The notes: generated by a model not told the origin, from the letters alone. A stretch of DNA of 43,568 nt from Anaerolineae bacterium (GCA_023511655.1 JAIMBB010000015.1:1-43568); one strand, 5' to 3'. Shown: positions 8,922-17,174, counted from the stretch's first letter. Made by a program: numbers and translations.

Positions 8922-8945
8922 GGGGTTGTCTCGAACGACAACCCC
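8922..8945 (-). terminator. Hairpin terminator after tRNA-Glu
   Basis: A nine-bp perfect stem GGGGTTGTC/GACAACCCC with a six-base loop begins eight bases past the tRNA-Glu 3' end on the minus strand. Only a weak pyrimidine stretch follows, so termination may be partial and allow read-through into lhgO. Confidence 0.65.
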
Positions 8946-8952
8946 ACCAATT

Positions 8953-9024
8953 TGACCCCTACGGGACTCGAACCCGTGTTTAAGCCTTGAGAGGGCTTCG
9001 TCCTAACCGCTAGACGAAGGGGCC
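8953..9024 (-). tRNA. tRNA-Glu (anticodon CTC)
   Basis: A 72-nt cloverleaf on the minus strand. The acceptor is GGCCCCT with AGGGGTC (one G-U), the anticodon stem AAGCC/GGCTT encloses loop CTCTCAA (anticodon CTC, reading GAG), the T arm has TTCGAGT and the discriminator is A. CCA is not encoded. It lies 15 bases downstream of the cca stop codon on the same strand, so it is probably made as part of the cca transcript. Confidence 0.96.
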
Positions 9025-9039
9025 TTGCCCCAAATGTTA

Positions 9040-10305
9040 TCACACACCCTCTGCTTCGATCAACTTCTGCAGCAGGGTTTGTTCCTCGGCATAGGACTTC
9101 ACTTCGTCATCGAGCCACGCCTTGCGCAGCCGATCCAGAATGCGGCCGTAGGCCGGCCCCGGCGGCAGTCCGAGGGCGCGCAGATCGTCGCCGGTCGTCA
9201 CCGGCTTCACCCAGCGCCAATCCTTCCATTCGCACAGCAAAGCGTCGCGCTTGAGCTTGTTGGTCTCGAACAGATAGGCCAGAAACAGCGACAGGCCGCT
9301 GAAGCCTCGGAGCAGCTCCGACAGCCGGCTGCGGCGCGCACGGAAAGAAGCCGCCGCCAGGGTGCTCAATGGGCCGAGGTCAACCAGCGCATCGCGCAGG
9401 TGATGTTCGAAGGGAATCCAATCCACCCAACGGGCAATGCCGAGCTGGCCGATGTTGTAGGTCAGCGCGCCCCAGCCGATGGCATGGAGCAAATCGCGCA
9501 TACTCAGGTTCAGCGATTCGAGTGGCCATTCGCCGGCCCATACTGCCTCACGGGCCTGGCGAAAGCGATGCGCCAACTGGTCGGCCGGCGGCACAGGGAT
9601 GCCGGCCGCCTCGAAGACGCCCCATTCGCGTAGCAAGACCAGCGCCCCTTCGGGCTCGCGGTCTTCGAAGATCAACTCCAGGTCATACTTCATGCGCTCG
9701 CCACTGAGAGCGCGCACATACGGCAGACCGGCGTTCAACGCGGCGCGCGTCTCCGCGTCCAGCTCAAATTTGAAGCGCGCCGCGTAGCGTGCGCCGCGCA
9801 GCATGCGGGTGGGGTCATCCACGAAGCTGCGCCCATGAATGACGCGCATCACGCCACGCTGCAAGTCGTCCTGACCACCGAGCGGATCAATCAACGCGAA
9901 ATCATCCAGACGCATCGCCATGGCATTGACGGTGAAATCGCGACGTAGCAGATCGGTCGGCAAGTCGCTGGGTTCCACCACCGGCAAAGCGGCCGGGTGC
10001 GGGTAGGACTCGCGCCGAGCCATGGCCAGATCCACAGCCACGCCGTTGAATCGCCAGGTTGCCGTACCGAACTTGGGGTAGGCGTGCACATCGCCCCCAT
10101 GGCGCTGACGCAGCGACGCGGCCAGCGCAATGGCGTTGCCTTCAACGACGAAATCCAGATCGCCTATCTCGGGCAGGCCCAGGAGCCAATCGCGCACCGC
10201 GCCGCCCACCAGAAAGGCCGGCACACCCGTCTCTGCAGCAGCATCGCGAATGGCGTCGAATACTTCGCGCTGCTTTGGTTTGAGCAGCGATGTAAGATCA
10301 GACAT
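9040..10305 (-). CDS. cca: CCA tRNA nucleotidyltransferase / poly(A) polymerase family
   Basis: A 421-residue class II nucleotidyltransferase that adds or repairs the 3' CCA of tRNA. The head has FLVGGAVRDWLLG, the metal-binding DLDFVV, the RRDFTVNAMA motif, DPLGGQDDL and the RNA-binding RFVDDP-type segment SFVDDPTRMLRGARYAARF. The C-terminal ~200 residues are the helical body. The start ATG at 10305 has no spaced Shine-Dalgarno; a TTG three codons upstream is an alternative. All three tRNA genes here lack encoded CCA. A CC-only or A-only enzyme cannot be excluded by eye. The promoter region is shared with the divergent dehydrogenase, with 31 bp between starts. Confidence 0.92.
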   Translation of the reverse strand: MSDLTSLLKPKQREVFDAIRDAAAETGVPAFLVGGAVRDWLLGLPEIGDLDFVVEGNAIALAASLRQRHGGDVHAYPKFGTATWRFNGVAVDLAMARRESYPHPAALPVVEPSDLPTDLLRRDFTVNAMAMRLDDFALIDPLGGQDDLQRGVMRVIHGRSFVDDPTRMLRGARYAARFKFELDAETRAALNAGLPYVRALSGERMKYDLELIFEDREPEGALVLLREWGVFEAAGIPVPPADQLAHRFRQAREAVWAGEWPLESLNLSMRDLLHAIGWGALTYNIGQLGIARWVDWIPFEHHLRDALVDLGPLSTLAAASFRARRSRLSELLRGFSGLSLFLAYLFETNKLKRDALLCEWKDWRWVKPVTTGDDLRALGLPPGPAYGRILDRLRKAWLDDEVKSYAEEQTLLQKLIEAEGV

Positions 10306-10336
10306 CTCCCGCAATTCTCAGGTGAAGGAATCGAAA

Positions 10337-11203
10337 ATGCAACAGATCGCTGTTCTAGGGCTCGGCATCATGGGGAGCGGCATCGCCCGCAACCTGCTGA
10401 AGGCCGGCTACGCAGTCACCGTATACAACCGCACGCCTGGCAAAGCACAGCCCCTGCTGGAGGTCGGCGCAAAATGGGCCGGCAGCCCACGTGAAGCCGC
10501 CGCCGATGCCGACGTCGTGATCAGCATGGTGGGCGACGACGCCGCTTCCCGCGCGATGTGGCTCGGCGAACACGGCGCGCTGAACGCGATGCGTGCCGAC
10601 GCCATCGGCGTGGAGGCGAGCACGCTCTCGGTGGAGTGGGTGCGCGCCTTGCATCGGCTGGCGGACAGCCGCGGCTTGGCTTTTGTAGATGCGCCGGTCA
10701 CCGGCAGCAAGGTGGCCGCGGCAAACGGCACGCTCACCTTCCTGGTGGGCGCCCAGCCCGATGTGCTCGAAAGAGCACGGCCGGTGTTGGAGCGCTGCAG
10801 CGCAACCATCCTGCACCTCGGCCCGCCGACCAGCGGCGCTATCTTCAAGTTGATCAACAACATGATGGCTGCCGTCCACATCGCCGCGCTGGGTGAAGGG
10901 GTGGCAATGGCAGACAAGGCCGGCCTCGACTCCGGCGTGGTGATGCAGGCGCTCGGCATCGGCGCAGCCAGCAGCCCGGTCGTCAAGATGAAACTCGATC
11001 ACATCGCCCGACGCGATCACACCGATACGCACTTCGCCCTGCGTTGGATGCACAAGGATGTGACGTATGCCTTGCAACTGGCCGACGAGTTGGGCGTGGC
11101 CGCTCCGACTGCAGCCCTGACGCGCGAATTGCTGCGCATGGCCATGCAGCGCGGCTTGGGCGATCAGGATTTGTCTGCGTTGACCGAAGTCGTCCGCGGC
11201 TGA
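10337..11203 (+). CDS. NAD(P)-dependent beta-hydroxyacid dehydrogenase
   Basis: A 288-residue member of the 3-hydroxyisobutyrate dehydrogenase / glyoxylate-succinic semialdehyde reductase family. The Rossmann motif GLGIMGSGIARNL is at residues 8-20, the substrate loop DAPVTGSKVAA at 118-128, and the catalytic Lys171 lies in FKLINNMM. The arginine of NRTPGKA after the second strand suggests NADPH rather than NADH. The start at 10337 has GAAGGAA ahead of it. The tail overlaps the convergent alaX-like gene by 40 bases. The substrate is not resolved; tartronate semialdehyde, glyoxylate and succinic semialdehyde are the usual choices. Confidence 0.92.
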   Translation: MQQIAVLGLGIMGSGIARNLLKAGYAVTVYNRTPGKAQPLLEVGAKWAGSPREAAADADVVISMVGDDAASRAMWLGEHGALNAMRADAIGVEASTLSVEWVRALHRLADSRGLAFVDAPVTGSKVAAANGTLTFLVGAQPDVLERARPVLERCSATILHLGPPTSGAIFKLINNMMAAVHIAALGEGVAMADKAGLDSGVVMQALGIGAASSPVVKMKLDHIARRDHTDTHFALRWMHKDVTYALQLADELGVAAPTAALTRELLRMAMQRGLGDQDLSALTEVVRG

Positions 11204-12429
11204 GAGACCAGCCATTCGCGCGCGGCAGCCACCGCTGCCTGAACGCGCGCCAGGTCGGCCGGCACGCCGCCGCCCTGGGCGAAGGCTGCGCTGCCTCCGC
11301 CTTTGGCCGCGCCTTCCGGCGAAAGAACGGCAAACGCACGCCGCAATGCCGCCGTCATATCGCCCACGGCGTCTTTTGAGCGGGCGAAGATCAGTTGGGA
11401 CTTCTCACCGGCCGTCCCCAGCAGCGCCGTCGTGTCCGGCGCAGTGGCCAGATGCCTGGCCAGCGCGCGGAGGTCGGCCGGGTCGCGATTGGCAAAGGCC
11501 GACGCAATCAGGCGCGATCCCTCATTGAGGCGCGAGGCGTTCGCCAGCAGCTCAGCGGCTTCGAAGGCGATCAAGCGCGCCTGCGCCTCCTGCCAGGCCT
11601 TGTGCATGGCGCGGGCATCGGCCATCAACTTCTGGACAGCCTGTTCCACCTCGTAGCGACCGGCACTGAGGGCCTCCATCAAGCGGCCAGTAGCGGCGCT
11701 CAGGCGAGCGTAGTCATCGAGCGCACGACCGCCGCAGCGAAAGGTGATGCGCGTCTCGGGGCCGCGCTTCTCGGCTTTGATGATCTTGATCGGGCCGATC
11801 TGCGCTGTGTTGCGCACGTGGGTGCCGCCGCAGGCTGACCAGTCATAGTCTTTCACTTCGACGATGCGGATGGTGCCGCGCACCTTGGGCAGACGGCGCA
11901 GGGGCAACGCCGACAGGTCGGCCTCAGCTACCTCGTAGGCCACGAGCGGCCGATCTTCCATCACGATCGCATTCGCCTCTCGCTCAGCTTGCTCGAGCAC
12001 GCCCGGCGTCAGCGCAGGCGTCGGCAGATCAAGAGTGCTCTCGCTTTCGCCGATGTGCATGGCGACGGTGTCGAGGCCGGCGACGCGCACGAAGGCCTGC
12101 GACAACACATGCTGTCCGCTGTGCTGCTGCATGTGATCGAAACGACGCGGCCAGTCTATCGAACCATGCAGAACATCGCCGGGTCGCAGCATCGCTTCCG
12201 CCGCGCCGGCGCTCAGCACGTGCACGAGTTCGTCATCCTCGCGCTCAATCACGTCAACGACGCGCCAGCCGCCAATCGTGCCGGTATCGTGCGGCTGGCC
12301 GCCGGCCCGCGGGTAAAACGCCGTCTGGTCGAGGATGAGCGCCGGCGCGCCGGCGAAGGTGATGCAGTCCACGACGCGCGCGGCGAAGGTGGTTAGATAG
12401 GCATCGGTGCGATAGAGGCGAACGGCCAT
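11164..12429 (-). CDS. AlaX-type alanyl-tRNA editing protein with DHHA1 domain
   Basis: A 421-residue stand-alone relative of the editing half of alanyl-tRNA synthetase, which hydrolyses mischarged Ser- or Gly-tRNA-Ala. The zinc ligands are present: His103 and His107 (QQHSGQHVLSQAF) with Cys200 and His204 (SACGGTHVRNT). An N-terminal beta-barrel (DQTAFYPRAGGQPHDTG) precedes them. The C-terminal ~180 residues match DHHA1, including the glycine-rich KGGGSAAFAQGG end. No aminoacylation domain is present. TATAAT lies eight bases before the ATG, so the message may be leaderless. Convergent with the dehydrogenase gene. Confidence 0.9.
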   Translation of the reverse strand: MAVRLYRTDAYLTTFAARVVDCITFAGAPALILDQTAFYPRAGGQPHDTGTIGGWRVVDVIEREDDELVHVLSAGAAEAMLRPGDVLHGSIDWPRRFDHMQQHSGQHVLSQAFVRVAGLDTVAMHIGESESTLDLPTPALTPGVLEQAEREANAIVMEDRPLVAYEVAEADLSALPLRRLPKVRGTIRIVEVKDYDWSACGGTHVRNTAQIGPIKIIKAEKRGPETRITFRCGGRALDDYARLSAATGRLMEALSAGRYEVEQAVQKLMADARAMHKAWQEAQARLIAFEAAELLANASRLNEGSRLIASAFANRDPADLRALARHLATAPDTTALLGTAGEKSQLIFARSKDAVGDMTAALRRAFAVLSPEGAAKGGGSAAFAQGGGVPADLARVQAAVAAAREWLVSQPRTTSVNADKS

Positions 12430-12437
12430 CGGCAGGG

Positions 12438-12443
12438 ATTATA
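12438..12443 (-). promoter_or_regulatory. Consensus -10 immediately before alaX start
   Basis: A perfect TATAAT on the minus strand ends nine bases before the A of the ATG at 12429. No -35 match is seen at 16-18 bp. Transcription would start within a base or two of the start codon. The rest of 12444-12639 holds no gene that I can support. Confidence 0.5.
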
Positions 12444-12639
12444 GAGACCTGCGCGCGATGTATGATTCGAGGGATGCGCGCGTGTAAATCTGCAACTCGT
12501 CTCCGGATATCGGCACGCCGACGCTGCGCACAGGGACAACATCCGCGGCAATGGCGCGCAACTCGAACGAGTCGCACGACCGCGTGCACGACCCAGTTCC
12601 CGATGACCGTCGCACGACGCAAACCGTATCAAGTGAGCC

Positions 12640-12963
12640 ATGTATCCCGATAGCGAAATTCTCTTTCCTGCTCGTTCGATTCCCGAAATTCGCGATGCGC
12701 GCCCCGGCCAGGCGTGGCGCAAGTTAATTGACCAGCTGAGCAAGTCGCCGGAGACCAGTGAGGACGTGCTGGCTTTCTCGCTGATGATGATCAAACTGGG
12801 CAACTGCCTGACCTGCGACCTGGACAGTTATCGCGCCAGCCTGGGATGCACGCAGTGTGCCCGCCGCACCGTCCAGGGCTTCAAGGGTAACGACGAGGCA
12901 TTGCTCAAGAAGATGGAAGAGGCGCGCCGGGAACTTAAAGAATATTTGAAGAACCAGCGTTAA
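12640..12963 (+). CDS. Small CxxC...CxxC protein of unknown function
   Basis: A 107-residue protein I do not recognise. Four cysteines, Cys56-Cys59 and Cys70-Cys73 (NCLTC then GCTQC), are spaced like a zinc ribbon or small metal-binding knuckle. The N-terminal half is helical and the C-terminus is a charged helix (KKMEEARRELKEYLKN). It ends four bases before the HD-domain gene, so the two should be cotranscribed and may work together. Codon use and base composition match the neighbours, which supports a real gene. Confidence 0.75.
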   Translation: MYPDSEILFPARSIPEIRDARPGQAWRKLIDQLSKSPETSEDVLAFSLMMIKLGNCLTCDLDSYRASLGCTQCARRTVQGFKGNDEALLKKMEEARRELKEYLKNQR

Positions 12964-12967
12964 GCTG

Positions 12968-13906
12968 ATGACGACGATCGTCAAACCGTCGAAGATGTCT
13001 CGCATTATCCTGCCCCATCCGGCTTCCCGCAACGGCGCCAAGCTCAACACCCCCCTGCCCGACGACTACGGCGAGCTAGACATGCGCGCCGACATCGCCA
13101 TCCGCGAGTTGACCGCGCCCTATGCGCGCACGGCTCAGATGTATGAGATGCTGAGGACCGATCGGCGCGTAGACGCGCATTGGAACCTGTCAAACTACAC
13201 GACCGTCGGCAAGCTAAATTACAACGACCACGGCCCGATCCATGCGCGCGTCACGGCCTCATACGCCATGCAGATCATGCAACTGCTCATCGAAGCACGG
13301 ACGCCGATGGACGTGATCAAGTCGGGCGTAGGTGACGCAGATGACGCCTGCCTGGTTGCGCTCGCCGGCGTGATGCTGCATGACATCGGCAACGCCACGC
13401 ATCGCATCGGCCATGAGCTGATGAGCGTCATCCTGGCCCAGCCCATCCTCAACGACCTGCTGGCCGAGCTATACGACGACGAGGAACAACGCACGCTGAT
13501 CGGCGATTTCATCTTGTCGGCCATCCAGTGCCACGACATGAATCCGCCGCCGCTGTTCATGGAAGGTGCCGTCGTGGCCGTGGCCGACGGCTGTGACATG
13601 ACCAAGGGTCGCGCGCGCATGCCGTTCGACCTGGGCAAGCTGGACATCCACGCGGTATCGGCGCTGGCCATCGAAGAAGTGAACATTCGACCGTCCAGCG
13701 GCAAAGTGCCGGTCGAGATCGAAGTGTGCATGAGCAACTCGGCCGGCATCTTTCAAGTGGAAGAGACGCTGGTGAGGAAGATCAACGCCACGCCGCTGCG
13801 CGACCACGTGATGGTGCACGTCACTTCGATCAAGCCGGAAAACAACTTCGAGAAGCGCATCCTGAGCAACGCCATCCTCGAGAACGGCCGGCTGCGGCCG
13901 GCCTGA
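12968..13906 (+). CDS. HD-domain phosphohydrolase-like protein
   Basis: A 312-residue protein with an HD fold around residues 85-220. It has Asp87-His88 and His92 (NDHGPIHARV), the defining His138-Asp139 (MLHDIGNATHRIGHE) with His145 and His149, then CHDMNP, and a final DGCDMTKGRAR aspartate. These are metal ligands of HD phosphohydrolases. The last ~90 residues (EIEVCMSNSAGIFQVEE onward) look like a separate small domain. The substrate is unknown; nucleotide or cyclic-nucleotide phosphates are typical. It sits in a two-gene unit with the CxxC protein. Confidence 0.85.
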   Translation: MTTIVKPSKMSRIILPHPASRNGAKLNTPLPDDYGELDMRADIAIRELTAPYARTAQMYEMLRTDRRVDAHWNLSNYTTVGKLNYNDHGPIHARVTASYAMQIMQLLIEARTPMDVIKSGVGDADDACLVALAGVMLHDIGNATHRIGHELMSVILAQPILNDLLAELYDDEEQRTLIGDFILSAIQCHDMNPPPLFMEGAVVAVADGCDMTKGRARMPFDLGKLDIHAVSALAIEEVNIRPSSGKVPVEIEVCMSNSAGIFQVEETLVRKINATPLRDHVMVHVTSIKPENNFEKRILSNAILENGRLRPA

Positions 13907-13940
13907 CGAACCAGGCCCAACCACCCATCTCATGAAGCCA

Positions 13941-13968
13941 TTGACATCCAGAACGCATGTTCTACAAT
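13941..13968 (+). promoter_or_regulatory. LexA-type SOS promoter of the radical SAM gene
   Basis: A consensus -35 TTGACA (13941-13946) and -10 TACAAT (13963-13968) are 16 bp apart. The spacer is almost filled by GAACGCATGTTC (13951-13962), a perfect match to the Gram-positive LexA/DinR box GAAC-N4-GTTC. Repressor binding there would block polymerase. Transcription should start near 13975, which rules out the in-frame ATG at 13957 as the translation start. Confidence 0.8.
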
Positions 13969-13986
13969 GCTCAGCACATGCGTTCT

Positions 13987-15216
13987 ATGGACACTTTCGG
14001 CAAGCTCGCATTCCTCGGCCGGCAGATGCTGTTGGAGCCGGCGGAAGAGGTCGAATCGGCCCGCCGGAGCAGCGGCGTGCCCGCGCCGTGCGGCCACACC
14101 CCCGCCGAGCTGGGCCGCATCTTCGGAGGCGACCCGCGACGTGAATCGGTCTCGCTGAGCGAGACGAAGAAAAATTCGCTGGGCATCCACGAAGCGATCA
14201 TGCCCGGCGGCAAACGCATCAAGCTGCTCAAGACGCTGCTCACATCCGCTTGCGAGCGCGACTGCTACTACTGCCCCTTCCGCGCCGGCCGCGACTTTCG
14301 CCGCGCCACCTTCAAACCCGAAGAGATGGCGCAGGCCTTTGCTGAACTCAAGCAGCGCGGCATCGCCGAAGGGCTCTTCCTCAGCTCCGGCATCGTCGGC
14401 GGCGGGGTGCGAACGCAAGACCGGCTGATTGACACGGCCGCCATCCTCCGCCGCAAATTGGACTACCGCGGTTATCTGCACTTGAAGCTGATGCCCGGCA
14501 GCGAACGCGATCAGGTACTGGAGGCGATGACGCTGGCGGATCGCGTGTCGGTCAATCTGGAGGCACCAAACCCGGACCGGCTCAGCCGACTGGCGCCCAA
14601 AAAGATCTTCCTCGCCGAGCTGTTGCAGCCGCTGAAGTGGGCGGCGGAAATTCGCAGGACGATGCCCCCACCCTACCGCGGTCGGTGGCCATCGCTGGTG
14701 ACGCAATTCGTGGTGGGCGCAGCCGGCGAAAGCGACGTCGAGATCTTGCAAACCACGGCGTATCTGACCGCAGCACTTGGCCTAGGGCGCGTCTACTTCT
14801 CGGCCTTTCATCCGGTGCACGACACACCGCTGGAGAACGTGCCGCCGGAGAACCCGTGGCGCGAACACCGGCTGTATCAAGCCTCATTCTTGTTGCGCGA
14901 CTACGGCTTCCAGTTCGAGGACTTGCCCTTCACGGCCGACGGCCGGTTACCCCTCGACGTTGACCCCAAACTGGGATGGGCCAGGCTCAACCTGCGCGAG
15001 TCACCGGTCGAGGTCAATCGGGCCGGGCGAGAGGAGTTATTGAAGGTGCCGGGCATCGGGCCGCGGGGCGCCGACGCCATCCTGGCAGCGCGGCGGGTGC
15101 GCGCATTGCGCGAAGTGAAACAACTCAGGCAACTGGGCATCGCTGCCGAGCGAGCTGCGCCGTTTATCACGTTAGACGGCCGACGGCCGGCGACGCAGCT
15201 CGCGCTCGGGCTTTGA
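13987..15216 (+). CDS. Radical SAM DNA modification/repair-type protein with HhH domain
   Basis: A 409-residue protein of the family annotated as putative DNA modification/repair radical SAM (COG4277). The 4Fe-4S/SAM motif CERDCYYCPF gives Cys89, Cys93 and Cys96 in the CxxxCxxC spacing. A TIM-barrel follows, with LFLSSGIVGGGVRTQD and SVNLEAPNPDRL. The C-terminus has a helix-hairpin-helix DNA-binding motif (ELLKVPGIGPRGADAILAAR). The ATG at 13987 (MDTFGKL) fits family N-termini; the ATG at 13978 is the alternative and would be nearly leaderless. The family usually pairs with a uracil-DNA-glycosylase-like gene; none is in this window. An SOS box in the promoter supports a DNA damage role. Confidence 0.9.
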   Translation: MDTFGKLAFLGRQMLLEPAEEVESARRSSGVPAPCGHTPAELGRIFGGDPRRESVSLSETKKNSLGIHEAIMPGGKRIKLLKTLLTSACERDCYYCPFRAGRDFRRATFKPEEMAQAFAELKQRGIAEGLFLSSGIVGGGVRTQDRLIDTAAILRRKLDYRGYLHLKLMPGSERDQVLEAMTLADRVSVNLEAPNPDRLSRLAPKKIFLAELLQPLKWAAEIRRTMPPPYRGRWPSLVTQFVVGAAGESDVEILQTTAYLTAALGLGRVYFSAFHPVHDTPLENVPPENPWREHRLYQASFLLRDYGFQFEDLPFTADGRLPLDVDPKLGWARLNLRESPVEVNRAGREELLKVPGIGPRGADAILAARRVRALREVKQLRQLGIAAERAAPFITLDGRRPATQLALGL

Positions 15217-15309
15217 CGCGCGGCGCGAGGTGTGCCCTCAGCTCAACAAACTGCAAGGCTGTCGCGCCTTCGCCACCCGCCGCGACGCGATCCAAGCACA
15301 CGATGCTTG

Positions 15310-16095
15310 CTAAGAAGCTGCGGCCGGCTCATTCGCTTTCCTCCCTAACCACAGCGTCACCAGCGACAGAATCAACAGCGGCAGGTGCATCACCCCCAGC
15401 CACGCTAGATCTGGGTTGGTCCAGTAGCTGAGGTTGAACAGGCCGTACAACAGACCGTTGAAGGCCGTAACCAGCAGCGCGAACCTGTTCACGTGAGGGT
15501 GAGCCAGGATGAGCAGAAAGAGCAGAACCGGGGTCAGAAAGCAATAGGCCAGGCCGTAGTCCGGCGAGGTAAGCAACAGGGCAGGATCGAAATTGGGGAC
15601 GGCGCGCCCGCCTTCGAAAGCTAGCGGCGACCAGAAGGTCAACACCGCCAGCGGCAACAGTAACCAGCGCCAGCGCGGCGCAGCCCGAAAATCGAGCCGC
15701 AACCCATCCGTCCAGGCAACCCATAGCCACAGCAAACCGAGCAAGACATCGGCCATCAGCGCGCCGGTGTGGATGGCCAGGCCATAGGTAGGCGTCTCAG
15801 CGTGCGTCTGGACGGCAGCCACGACCAGGTAGTTCAGGCCAAAATACGCGGCTATCGCCCGGCTCCCGATGGGCGGGCGCCAGGCAGCCAACCCGATCAC
15901 CACCAGCGTGAGCACGTGAAACACCCATCCCCATGACACCAGCGACGCGCCTGTGTGCTGAAGAATCTCGAAAATAACCTGCGAAGTGTCGCGTGGGTCG
16001 TATGGAGCCTCCGTATAAAGGGGCAGGAAGGCGATGACGACGAGCAAGAAGCCGATGAGCGGATAGAACCAGTTTCTAGACGCCAGAGCTTTCAT
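15310..16095 (-). CDS. Seven-helix membrane protein of unknown function
   Basis: A 261-residue integral membrane protein with about seven hydrophobic helices, beginning WFYPLIGFLLVVIAFLPLY and ending PLLILSLVTLWLG. No family motif was recognised. Histidines occur near helix ends (LQHTGAS, VFHVLT, HAETPTYGLAIHTG, LAHPHVNR), which could bind a metal or haem. The start at 16095 is chosen because AGAGGTGA lies before it. It follows the zinc operon on the same strand after a 135-bp gap and may be read from it or independently; a role in metal handling is only a guess. Confidence 0.8.
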   Translation of the reverse strand: MKALASRNWFYPLIGFLLVVIAFLPLYTEAPYDPRDTSQVIFEILQHTGASLVSWGWVFHVLTLVVIGLAAWRPPIGSRAIAAYFGLNYLVVAAVQTHAETPTYGLAIHTGALMADVLLGLLWLWVAWTDGLRLDFRAAPRWRWLLLPLAVLTFWSPLAFEGGRAVPNFDPALLLTSPDYGLAYCFLTPVLLFLLILAHPHVNRFALLVTAFNGLLYGLFNLSYWTNPDLAWLGVMHLPLLILSLVTLWLGRKANEPAAAS

Positions 16096-16230
16096 AAGAG
16101 TCACCTCTGCCGGCAGTAAGGCAAATCTCTCAGTTGGTCACCTAAAACAGGCTACCAGCGCCTCTGGCCTGCGTCTTCCGCTAAACGGCCAGCCTGAAGG
16201 TTAGGCTTTGAGGTGCGTGATGGCGCATTG

Positions 16231-17169
16231 TCACGCTGCGCATGCCATCAGCCCGGAGCGCAGCGCATGCTCGTGCTGCTTCAGCCGGCGGCCGACAAAC
16301 TGAACGAAGCGCCGACCATCCGAGATGTCGCGCGCCAGTCGCTCCAGCCCAAAGCGGCGCGGGACGAAGTTGAACAGCGACGGGCCGGCGTCGCCGGCGA
16401 TTTGCACGAACCCTTTGGCGCGGTACACGTCGCGCACGGCGTGGCTGCGCAAAAAATCGGCCAGCTTGTCTTCAACCAGGAACGCCGGCGCGGCCAGCGT
16501 CAGGCTCTCGATCTCGTCGTGGTGCAAGTGGTCATGCGCGTGGTCGTCGGCCGGGGGCAGGTCGCGCTCAGCATGTGCGGCATGGGCGCCAAACAAAACC
16601 TCAGGAGGCGCGTCGGCATGGCTGGTTGGGATGATGCCGCATTTCGCGTTGAAGCGGCGCACTTGCGCTTCCACCCTGGCCAGTTGCTCTGCCGTGACCA
16701 GATCGCGCTTGTTCAGCAGCACGAAGTCGGCCATGTATACCTGCGTCTCCACTGCTGCCGAGTAGCGCATGTAGTCGAGGAAGCGCTCGGCGTCAATCAC
16801 GGTGATCACCGAATCGAGCCGCAGGCGGGGATGTTTCAACCCGTGCAGCACCGTCTGCGGGTTGGTGACCCCGCTGCTCTCGACGATCAGCATCTCGGGT
16901 TGGTGGACCTCGATGATGTTTTGGACGGTCGCCTCGAATTCGCCGCGGATGGTGCAGCAGATGCAGCCAGACGAGAGGCGAACCACCGGGCCCTGCGGGC
17001 CGGCCTCGCTGGCCAGCAATTGACCGTCCACGTCCACATCGGCCAGGTCGTTGACGACGAAGGCGATGCGCCGGCCGGCAGCAAAGTCGCTGCGGAGCAG
17101 CCGGCGCAGCAGCGTCGTCTTTCCGGCGCCTAGAAAGCCAGTCACCACAGCATAGGCGATCCGATGCAT
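16231..17169 (-). CDS. COG0523 metallochaperone GTPase (1)
   Basis: A 312-residue G3E-family GTPase (CobW/ZNG1-like) expected to use GTP to load zinc onto client proteins. The Walker [12 protein letters not shown] is at 11-21, the family metal site GCICC has Cys69, Cys71 and Cys72, the switch has ESSGVTNP, and the base motif is LNKRD. A histidine-rich loop (HAAHAERDLPPADDHAHDH and on) lies before the CobW C-terminal domain. It is the last of nine genes in the zinc operon, five bases after the second GTPase. It is about 40 % shorter in the C-terminal domain than the third GTPase, so the three are not simple duplicates. Confidence 0.92.
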   Translation of the reverse strand: MHRIAYAVVTGFLGAGKTTLLRRLLRSDFAAGRRIAFVVNDLADVDVDGQLLASEAGPQGPVVRLSSGCICCTIRGEFEATVQNIIEVHQPEMLIVESSGVTNPQTVLHGLKHPRLRLDSVITVIDAERFLDYMRYSAAVETQVYMADFVLLNKRDLVTAEQLARVEAQVRRFNAKCGIIPTSHADAPPEVLFGAHAAHAERDLPPADDHAHDHLHHDEIESLTLAAPAFLVEDKLADFLRSHAVRDVYRAKGFVQIAGDAGPSLFNFVPRRFGLERLARDISDGRRFVQFVGRRLKQHEHALRSGLMACAA

Positions 17170-17174
17170 CAGGT

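Noticed and set aside
13951-13988. Inverted repeat AGAACGCATGT/ACATGCGTTCT as a terminator
   Set aside because: The left arm is the SOS box within a consensus promoter and there is no U-tract; the right arm may be chance or a second half-site.
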